9,847 nucleotides of DNA, taken from Pseudomonadota bacterium. Lineage in GTDB: Bacteria; Myxococcota_A; Polyangia; Haliangiales; Haliangiaceae. Positions 1 through 5,738 of the stretch are shown here, in pieces (position 1 is the first letter of the stretch; each line of letters starts with the position of its first letter). The notes beneath the pieces were generated by a model. The model did no database searches. It worked only from the letters and a program-made list of their open reading frames with translations, and was not told the DNA's origin. The DNA is taken from assembly GCA_023430775.1 (NCBI GenBank), contig JAEYYY010000424.1:1-9847 (forward strand), written 5' to 3'. The translations under genes were made by a program, and so were the position numbers.

Positions 1-2
1 AC

Positions 3-176
3 CGTGCCGAGTCCGCGGGCGGCGGCCGCTTCCTGACCGTCACCACCCACGGCGACTTCGAACGTCTGGTCCGCCTCGCCGGTCGCCCGGCCGAACGACC
101 CGAACGACCCGAACGACCCGAACGACCCCAACGACCCGAACGATCCATCGGATCCCGCGGTGATCGCGCGCGATAG
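3..176 (+). CDS. C-terminal tail of a probable cupin-type protein (5' end outside window)
   Basis: Frame 3 is open from the window edge to TAG at 174-176. Up to about position 92 it has strong G/C at third codon positions. The peptide includes GGGRFLTVTTHGDFERL followed by VRLAGRPAERPE. From memory of the family, this resembles the end of single-domain cupin proteins, where an RFL strand is followed by a short helix and a proline-rich tail. From position 94 the frame runs through a 9-bp tandem repeat, read as (ERP)n, and then ends in unremarkable Arg-rich sequence. The last ~27 residues therefore look like an altered tail, not a native one. No cupin metal ligands are visible because that part lies outside the window. 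The cupin call is a recollection-level match and could be wrong; that this frame is coding before the repeat is better supported than its name. Confidence 0.35.
   Translation, partial: RAESAGGGRFLTVTTHGDFERLVRLAGRPAERPERPERPERPQRPERSIGSRGDRAR
94..147 (+). repeat. 9-bp tandem repeat (AACGACCCG)x6 encoding NDP units
   Basis: Six consecutive 9-bp units, AACGACCCG with minor variation in units 4 and 6, run from 94 to 147. A degenerate seventh unit (TCGGATCCC) follows at 148-156. In frame 1 they read (NDP)6-SDP and lead straight into the 226-aa reading frame. In frame 3 they read (ERP)n at the end of the upstream frame. Asn-Asp-Pro/Gly repeats are commonly seen as flexible linkers just after the lipid-attachment Cys of secreted proteins in high-GC bacteria, so frame 1 is the more natural reading. 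Such short arrays change length easily by slippage and are also places where assemblies can join wrongly. Confidence 0.85.
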
Positions 177-840
177 CGACGAGCTCGCGACCGTGCTCGG
201 TGCTCACCTGCGCGCGGAGTTCCCGATGCAGCTGCTGGTCGCGAACATCTCGCGCGGCCAGTACCCCGACGGCTTCTCGCTCACCGGCACCGGCGCGTCT
301 GGCCTCGAGTACACCGGCATCGGCACCGCAGGCTCGCTGAACTTCGAGTTCAGCTACATCTGCCACGGCCCGTCGTCGGTCCCCGGCGATCCGCTCGTCG
401 CGTGCGACGGCACCGCCGATCACTCGCACTTCACGCTCAGCGTGACGGGCGCCGAGAGCATGGGCGACATCGCGATGGACAACATCAGCCGCAATGTCGT
501 CTGGGAGATCCGTGACATCGGCCTCAACAAGGCCCGCTTCTTCGGTCCGGACTCGCTAGCGCTGCACTCGGCGGTGACCACCGGCGGCGAGCTCGCCGAC
601 TACGTGGTGTCGTTCGATGCCGACTACGCGGGTGTTCGCTACCTGGCGAACCAGTCGATCCCGACGCTCGGCACCATCGACTTCGCGATCTCGGTCGACC
701 GCACCCGCGGCGACGACGTTCGCTCGTTCGAGGCGACCGCGCAGCTGACCTACGGTGGCAACGCCGCCCCGACCACGCTCGTGCTCGACGGCGTCACCTA
801 CGGCTTCGACATGGCGACCGGCGCGGTCGTCCGCCAGTAA
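160..840 (+). CDS. Hypothetical beta-rich, probably exported protein, N-terminus uncertain
   Basis: A 226-aa protein from GTG at 160 to TAA at 838-840; I do not recognise the family. The body is rich in Gly, Thr, Ser, Asp and alternating hydrophobic residues, which suggests beta-strands. It has only two cysteines (about residues 68 and 82, in YICHG and VACDG), a natural disulfide pair for an exported domain. The frame is open upstream to position 37 and reads through (NDP)6, but holds no ATG, GTG or TTG between 37 and 160 and no signal peptide. GTG 160 is therefore the only available start in the window and has no clear Shine-Dalgarno. The likeliest reading is the mature domain of a linker-bearing secreted protein or lipoprotein whose true N-terminus has been lost by frameshift, recombination or misassembly. 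Its stop lies 3 nt from the converging GST gene. Confidence 0.6.
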   Translation: MIARDSDELATVLGAHLRAEFPMQLLVANISRGQYPDGFSLTGTGASGLEYTGIGTAGSLNFEFSYICHGPSSVPGDPLVACDGTADHSHFTLSVTGAESMGDIAMDNISRNVVWEIRDIGLNKARFFGPDSLALHSAVTTGGELADYVVSFDADYAGVRYLANQSIPTLGTIDFAISVDRTRGDDVRSFEATAQLTYGGNAAPTTLVLDGVTYGFDMATGAVVRQ

Positions 841-852
841 GGCTCAGGCCTT
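839..852. terminator. Small inverted repeat spanning the convergent stop codons
   Basis: AAGGC (839-843) and GCCTT (848-852) flank a 4-nt loop exactly where the + strand hypothetical gene and the - strand GST gene converge, with 3 nt between the stops. A 5-bp stem without a following T-run is weak as an intrinsic terminator. It is recorded because nothing else separates the two convergent transcripts. Confidence 0.2.
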
Positions 853-1554
853 CGGCAGATCGCTCCACCAGCGCGCGCGGATCCGGTCGCGATACGCGAC
901 GAGGTTCGCGTGCCTGGTGGCTGCCTGTTTGATCGGCGAATCGACCGGGAACGGGATCAGCGCCTCGAGGAAGGCGTGCAACGAGCAGTCGATCGTCCGC
1001 GGCTTGTCGCCGAGGAAGAACGGCCTGTCTCCGAGCAGCTCCGCGATCGCATCCAGATCGGCGATGCCGAGCGCCATCACCTCGTCGCGCGAGTGGCGGC
1101 TGGTACCTTGCTCGTGAAGCTTCTTGCGCTGCGCGCGGCGCACCAGCGGCAACACGAAGCCGGGCACGAACTTCTTGAACTCGCGCGCCATCTCGGCGTA
1201 GCCGGCATCGTCTTCCCAGCGCAGGAACACGCCGATGAAGTAGAACGCTTCCTCGAGCGTGCGGCGGGCGAGGCGACCGATCGCGGCATCGCGTGACGAC
1301 ATGCCGAGGTCGAGTGCCTTGTCACCGAGACGCTTCTCGAGCTCCTCGACGATCAGCTGCGAGTCGCCCATCAACCGATCGTCGATCCGGACGTAGGGCA
1401 CCTTGCCCTTCGGCGCATCGCCACGCGAGAACTTGCCGAGCTTGTACGGCACCTCGGCCATCCGCAGATACGTCTCGAGCTTGATGCAGAACGGGCTGAG
1501 GTTCGGCGTGCCCCACGCGCGCGTCGGCGGCTGATGCAGCGTGATCTCGGTCAT
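844..1554 (-). CDS. Glutathione S-transferase-like protein (FAX/metaxin-type N-terminal domain)
   Basis: A 236-aa protein predicted to be cytosolic, with no signal peptide. Residues ~3-78 form a thioredoxin-like GST N-domain. SPFC (20-23) sits where FAX/Tom37-type GSTs carry their redox Ser/Cys. KVPYV (51-55) carries the cis-proline that packs against glutathione, and DSQ (64-66) corresponds to the gamma-glutamyl-binding acid-Ser pair. Residues ~90-230 form an all-helical C-domain ending in FLGDKPRTIDCSLHAFL (180-196), where T-x-D matches the GST N-capping box. The family in bacteria is thought to handle glutathione-conjugated or oxidised substrates; the substrate here cannot be told. It is the last gene of the six-gene operon. 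Its ATG overlaps the TGA of the 82-aa lipoprotein (1551-1554) and no Shine-Dalgarno is visible, so translation is probably coupled. It is the only member without an export signal. Confidence 0.85.
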   Translation of the reverse strand: MTEITLHQPPTRAWGTPNLSPFCIKLETYLRMAEVPYKLGKFSRGDAPKGKVPYVRIDDRLMGDSQLIVEELEKRLGDKALDLGMSSRDAAIGRLARRTLEEAFYFIGVFLRWEDDAGYAEMAREFKKFVPGFVLPLVRRAQRKKLHEQGTSRHSRDEVMALGIADLDAIAELLGDRPFFLGDKPRTIDCSLHAFLEALIPFPVDSPIKQAATRHANLVAYRDRIRARWWSDLPKA

Positions 1555-1799
1555 CGCGATTCTGGGGGAGGCGGAGGTGCCGCCGGCTCGCTCGGCCCTG
1601 CGCCCGGATCACCACCCGCCGGCTTGCCGCCTGAGATCGGCGCCTGGACACCTTGTGGACCATCCGGCTCGGGAGCCGCGACGGGAGCCTTCGGTCCGGG
1701 TGCGGTGGATTCGCCGAGTGATGGCTGGTGCGGCCCGGACTTGTGACCGCGGCAACCGGCGGCGACGACGACAACAACGAAGAGCAGTGCGCGCATCAT
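1551..1799 (-). CDS. Small proline-rich lipoprotein (82 aa)
   Basis: The 82-aa protein begins MMRALLFVVVVVAAGC: a short basic N-region, a Val-rich hydrophobic stretch and a clean lipobox (AAGC, Cys16). It should therefore be exported and lipidated. The 66 residues after the Cys contain 18 prolines and many Gly, Ala and Ser, ending in a five-proline run, so the mature part is probably disordered: a tether or spacer more than an enzyme. No family is recognised. The first ATG (1799-1797) overlaps the TGA of the preceding gene as ATGA; the second Met codon (1796) is an alternative start. The stop overlaps the GST start in the same way. A longer reading in this frame exists upstream, but it lacks a signal peptide and lies over the 133-aa gene, so the internal lipoprotein start is preferred. 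Confidence 0.7.
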   Translation of the reverse strand: MMRALLFVVVVVAAGCRGHKSGPHQPSLGESTAPGPKAPVAAPEPDGPQGVQAPISGGKPAGGDPGAGPSEPAAPPPPPESR

Positions 1800-2197
1800 T
1801 TCACCGTGATCATGATGATCGAGGTCGTCTCGGTATCGTTCGAGACGCTGACCAGATACTGGGTGGTCGGACTCTGGATCTGCATGCGATAGCCGCCGGC
1901 GAGCTCCTGCTGTGCCTGCACGACCATGCCTTTGGACTTGATGTACTCGACCAGCTCGGCATGCACCACATCGCGCTTGCGCGGGACGTTGCAGCCGAAG
2001 TCCTTGTTCGGGAGGTCGCGGCAGTTCTTCGCATCCGCGGGGATCGGAAAACCGCCGGGGCCCTCGCGGAACCGGCGATCCGCGCCCGGGCCGGCCTTCT
2101 CGGTGAAGAACGATCCGGTGGGCTCGGCCGTCTCCGGCGTGCCGCGCGCGGGTGAGCCACCGCAACCGATCGCGAGACACAGCAGCATCACCCTCAT
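1796..2197 (-). CDS. Small hypothetical lipoprotein (133 aa)
   Basis: The 133-aa protein starts MRVMLLCLAIGCGG, a very short signal with a lipobox-like AIGC (Cys12), so it is probably a lipoprotein. Residues ~15-55 are low-complexity (Gly, Pro, Thr, Arg). The folded part appears to be ~56-133, with two further cysteines (about 59 in KNCRDLP and 69 in FGCNVP) that could pair in the periplasm. These are followed by a helix (HAELVEYIKSKG) and beta-strand-like sequence (YRMQIQSP, QYLVSVSND, SIIMITVK). No known domain is recognised. Its ATG overlaps the stop of the DUF4105 gene (2194-2197) and its TGA overlaps the next lipoprotein start (1796-1799). There is no Shine-Dalgarno before the ATG, consistent with coupled translation. 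Confidence 0.75.
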   Translation of the reverse strand: MRVMLLCLAIGCGGSPARGTPETAEPTGSFFTEKAGPGADRRFREGPGGFPIPADAKNCRDLPNKDFGCNVPRKRDVVHAELVEYIKSKGMVVQAQQELAGGYRMQIQSPTTQYLVSVSNDTETTSIIMITVK

Positions 2198-3489
2198 TGC
2201 CGCGACCGTACCAAATCCGGCAGGTCGAACGCGATGATCGAGAGCGGGAGGAAGCCGACGAGGATCGGCACCCACAGCGGCTGCACCAGCACGCCGATCG
2301 CACACAGCAGCGAGGCCAGCACCAGGATCGCGACCCGGATGCGCGCGTAGATCCGCCGCTTCGCTGGCCCGAGGAACGGCAGGATGACGTCGGTCGGGAT
2401 CACGGCCAGCGCGCACTCGTTCCACTGCAGCGACGGGATCGGCGACAGCAGCACGAGCGTCCACACGAACAGGCCCCACAGCACGAGGTGGATCGTGGCG
2501 AAGCCGATCGCGAGCCCTTCGCCGCGCCGCGGGTGAAACGCGCCGGCCAGCCCGGCGACGAAGAACAGCGGTACGAGCAGCGACCAGCCACCCAGTCCGG
2601 CCCACAGCGGCGGCAGGATCGCGACGAGCACGTACGCGAGCACCGCTGCATACGCCGCGCAGAAGGCGAGCCGCAGCCGCGCCCGCGAGCGCGCGATCAA
2701 GATCGGCAGCGTCATCAGGATCGCGATCGCGACGATCTGCAAGCGGCCAGTCGGCCCGTCGGTGACGAACTCCGGCCCCTTGCGGTGATAGACGTGGCGC
2801 GGCGCCGCGCCCAGCCGGTGCTCGATCGCGGCGCGAAAGATCGCCGGGTGGAACATCGCCTGCCACGTCGTCGGGTGGGTCTCGAGCGAGCGGCCGAACA
2901 CGAAGTCGGCGAGCGCGACCAGCGGTGGTGCGGACGCGAAGCCGCGGCGACCGAGCTCGCGATAGGTCAGCGGATAGGCCTCGTCACCACCGACCGCGAG
3001 CTTGCCCCCAGTGGCCTCGTCGACGAGATCGCGCAGCCGCGTGGTGCAGTTCTCGTCGAAGTGATCGTAGTGGTAGCGGCTATCGGGACCGTCGAGCGAG
3101 GCCCACAGCTTGGTCTCGAGCGCACGCGCCTGCTCGGCGGTGAGCGGCAGCGTCTGCACGAAGATGTCGCGATCCTCGGCCTGGTAGAACGCCATCATGC
3201 CGGCGAACGTCAGCGGCTCGACCCAGAACTCCTGCCGGCCGCGCAGGAACGACCAGATCATCGGCGCGCCCTCGTGGAAGTCGGTGACGCCGAAGTTGAA
3301 GCACATCGGATCGCGCTTCGGGTCGTGATAGCGGATGCAGATCGCGGCGTGGCCGAACTTCTCGAACACCACCTCGCCGACCCCGAAGGTCATGATGTCG
3401 ATGAACGGCGCCTCCTTCTCGAGCCCGGGCTGCGCACGCGCGCTAGTCGACAGCGCGCAGACGAGGGCCACGAGCGCGAGAGGCCTCAC
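2194..3489 (-). CDS. DUF4105 (Lnb N-terminal periplasmic domain) membrane protein
   Basis: A 431-aa protein beginning with a signal peptide (MRPLALVALV... cut near ARA/QPG, residues 1-20). Residues ~28-200 match the DUF4105/Lnb-N-terminal periplasmic domain. Diagnostic motifs are EKFGHAAICIRY (H47), FNFGVTDF, WSFLRGRQEFWVEPL and DENCTTRLRDLVD (N147, C148, R153, D154). Residues ~249-421 contain about six or seven hydrophobic segments, so a periplasmic domain is followed by a membrane domain. The domain occurs at the N-terminus of a chaperone-like partner of lacto-N-biosidase, but its general role is not settled. The conserved His-before-Cys order recalls permuted papain-like folds, which is inference. 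GTG 3489 was chosen because it gives a complete signal peptide and overlaps the preceding TGA as GTGA. There is no Shine-Dalgarno. It sits directly behind the M16 pair. Confidence 0.85.
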   Translation of the reverse strand: MRPLALVALVCALSTSARAQPGLEKEAPFIDIMTFGVGEVVFEKFGHAAICIRYHDPKRDPMCFNFGVTDFHEGAPMIWSFLRGRQEFWVEPLTFAGMMAFYQAEDRDIFVQTLPLTAEQARALETKLWASLDGPDSRYHYDHFDENCTTRLRDLVDEATGGKLAVGGDEAYPLTYRELGRRGFASAPPLVALADFVFGRSLETHPTTWQAMFHPAIFRAAIEHRLGAAPRHVYHRKGPEFVTDGPTGRLQIVAIAILMTLPILIARSRARLRLAFCAAYAAVLAYVLVAILPPLWAGLGGWSLLVPLFFVAGLAGAFHPRRGEGLAIGFATIHLVLWGLFVWTLVLLSPIPSLQWNECALAVIPTDVILPFLGPAKRRIYARIRVAILVLASLLCAIGVLVQPLWVPILVGFLPLSIIAFDLPDLVRSRQ

Positions 3490-5738
3490 GGCTTGGGAGG
3501 CTTGTCGAACGCCTTCGCGTCGACCGCGGGATCGAGCGTCACGGTCTTGAGCTCGAGGCGCGTCGTGCGCGGGCCACCCGACGAGTTGCGCTTGTGCGCG
3601 ATCTTGATGCCCTTGACGTCCTTGTAGTCGGAGAAGTCGTCGGTCTCCGAGACCGGGCCCTCGGTGTACGCCAGGCGCGACAGCAGCTTCGTCTGCTTGT
3701 TGAAGTAGAGGAAGACGTCGATGCCCTGCGGCGAGCGCAGCTTGACCACGTGGTGCGGCTTGTTGAGCGCCGGATCGGAGTGGTTGTTGAGGGTCTCGTC
3801 GGGGACCATCGTGAGCTTCGAATTCGCGTCGGCCGCCTTGAGCAGGATCAGCTCCGGCTCGCGCCAGCGCTCGAAGTCGATCGATGCGAGGTCGGACGGG
3901 CCGATGTCGTTGAGCTCCATCGCGGTGCCGGCCTGGTTGGGCGCCAGCTGCCAGCCCTTCTTGCCGTCGACGGACACCGTGACCTTGACCTTCTGCGCGA
4001 GCAGCGCGTCGATCCGCATCTTGTCGGGCAGCACGAACACGCGCTCGATCTCGACGGGCACGGTGCGGCCCTGGATCGTGGTGGTGCCGGAGGCGACCAT
4101 CTTGAAGCCCTTGAGCGCGGCGATCTTCGCCCGGCCGCCCTTCGCGACGAGCGCCTCGTCGATCAGCTGGCGAGCCGCGGCCGCTTGCTTCGGATCGATC
4201 GGCGCGTCGGGTGGCGGCGCGTTGATCGGATCGACGAACGACACCTTCTGGTACTTCCAGCCGGCAGCCTTGAGCTGCGGCTCGAGATCCTTGGCATCGC
4301 CGACCATCACCATCACGAACGCCTTCGGATCGAGGATCTCCGACGCCGCCTTCTTCGCACTCTCGACGTCGACCTTGCCGACGGCGACCGGATAGTTCTG
4401 CAGATACTCGCGGCCGAAGCCGTGGAGCTCGGCACCGATCAGCGCCGCACCGACATCCGCCGCCGCCTGGAACCGCAGCCCGTAGCCGCCGGCGATGTTG
4501 GCGACCGCCGCGTTGACCTCGGCCTCGGTGGGGCCATCCTTCGCCATCTTCGCGATCTCGGACAGCAGCAGCTTCGCCGTACTGACCGCCTCGCTGTTGC
4601 GGGTGAACGTCGCCGCCACGAAGCTGCCCTTGTCGAGGTTGCGATCGAACGACGAGGTCGCGCCGTACGTCTTCGCGGCGTCGACGCGCACCGCCTTGAA
4701 CAGCCGCGACGACAGCCCGCCGCCACCGAGCGTGTAGTTCCACACCAGGGTGTCGAAGAACCGCGGGTCATCGTGCTTGATGCCGTACTGCGCGATCCGG
4801 ATGTGCGTCTGCGTCTGGCCCGGCTTGTCGACGAGCCGGATCCGGCTGCCCGAGAGCCCGAGGTCCTTGTACTGCGGCGTCGGGGGCACCGGGCCCTTCG
4901 CCCAGCCAGCGAACGCGCGCTCGAGGTCGCCCTTGAGCTTCTTCGCGTCGACATCGCCGGTGACGACCAGCATCGCGTTGCCGGGCACGAACCACGCCTT
5001 GTGCCAGGCGACGAGATCCTCGCGCCGGATCGCCATCACGCTCTGCTCGCTGGTCACCCAGCCGCGCACGTGACCGTCGCCCCACAGCAGATTCTGCACG
5101 TGCAGCGATGCCAGCGAGCCGGCATCGTCGAGACGATTGCGAACCGAGCCGATCGCCTGCTCGCGCACCTTCTGGAGCTCGGCATCAGCGAACGCCGGCT
5201 GGGTCAGCATGTCGGGCATCAGATCGAGGCAGGTCGACAGATTGCGCGCGAGCACGCTGCACGACAGCAGCGTCGCCTCGTACGTCGTATTCGCGGCGAT
5301 CGTGCCGCCTACGAAATCGATCGCCTTCGCGATCGCGAGCGCGTTGCGCCGCTTGGTTCCCTTGACCAGCATGTCGCCCGCGATCTCGGCGACGCCGAGC
5401 CGAGCTTGCGGTTCGTGCATGCGGCCCGCGCGAATCGCGACCTGCATGCTGACGACCGGCAGCTTGTCGCTCTTGACGACGTAGACCTGCAGACCGTTCG
5501 CGAGCTTGAACGCATCGATCGCCGGCAGCTCGACGGGTGCGGGTGGCTTCGGCGCGGGCGGCGGGATCAGGTCGGTGCGACCGGCCCACGGATCGTCGGC
5601 CCCGGGCTTGGTGACCGCCGGCGGCTTCGCCACGTTGGCATCGCCATCACCGGGCAGCACGGGGACCGGCGCCGGCGACGGCTTGGGGCCGCAAGCGGCG
5701 AGGGCGGCGGCGAGCGCAGTGAGGTTCAGGAGCTTCAC
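3486..5738 (-). CDS. Catalytically inactive M16 peptidase-like lipoprotein with C-terminal LolA-like domain
   Basis: A 750-aa protein. The N-terminus MKLLNLTALAAALAAC has a lipobox (Cys16), followed by a Pro/Ala/Asp-rich linker to ~70. Residues ~72-490 form a two-lobed M16 fold, but the zinc motif is lost. Where active members read HxxEH before ML-KGT, this one has E118-I-A-G-D122. The second lobe keeps the Gly-rich loop and R...Y pair (GGGGLSSRLF with R~344, KTYG with Y~357) that non-catalytic partners use in heterodimers such as mitochondrial processing peptidase and bacterial M16B pairs. Residues ~515-750 look like an outer-membrane lipoprotein-sorting (LolA/LolB-like) beta-domain, with phrases such as DKMRIDALLAQKVK, GWQLAP, DVFLYFNKQTKLL and DYKDVKGIKI. 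Its likely role is the structural and substrate-gripping partner of the upstream active M16 peptidase, lipid-anchored in the envelope. GTG start overlaps the upstream stop and has a strong Shine-Dalgarno. Confidence 0.88.
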   Translation of the reverse strand: MKLLNLTALAAALAACGPKPSPAPVPVLPGDGDANVAKPPAVTKPGADDPWAGRTDLIPPPAPKPPAPVELPAIDAFKLANGLQVYVVKSDKLPVVSMQVAIRAGRMHEPQARLGVAEIAGDMLVKGTKRRNALAIAKAIDFVGGTIAANTTYEATLLSCSVLARNLSTCLDLMPDMLTQPAFADAELQKVREQAIGSVRNRLDDAGSLASLHVQNLLWGDGHVRGWVTSEQSVMAIRREDLVAWHKAWFVPGNAMLVVTGDVDAKKLKGDLERAFAGWAKGPVPPTPQYKDLGLSGSRIRLVDKPGQTQTHIRIAQYGIKHDDPRFFDTLVWNYTLGGGGLSSRLFKAVRVDAAKTYGATSSFDRNLDKGSFVAATFTRNSEAVSTAKLLLSEIAKMAKDGPTEAEVNAAVANIAGGYGLRFQAAADVGAALIGAELHGFGREYLQNYPVAVGKVDVESAKKAASEILDPKAFVMVMVGDAKDLEPQLKAAGWKYQKVSFVDPINAPPPDAPIDPKQAAAARQLIDEALVAKGGRAKIAALKGFKMVASGTTTIQGRTVPVEIERVFVLPDKMRIDALLAQKVKVTVSVDGKKGWQLAPNQAGTAMELNDIGPSDLASIDFERWREPELILLKAADANSKLTMVPDETLNNHSDPALNKPHHVVKLRSPQGIDVFLYFNKQTKLLSRLAYTEGPVSETDDFSDYKDVKGIKIAHKRNSSGGPRTTRLELKTVTLDPAVDAKAFDKPPKP

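Noticed and set aside
40..429. - strand frame with RVVRVV repeats at the left edge
   Set aside because: The repeats are only the reverse reading of the 9-bp NDP array; codon bias favours the + strand.
2152..3627. Long + strand open frame (491 codons) over the DUF4105 gene
   Set aside because: Product is low-complexity Arg/Gln/Asp and opposes a gene with clear motifs and a signal peptide.
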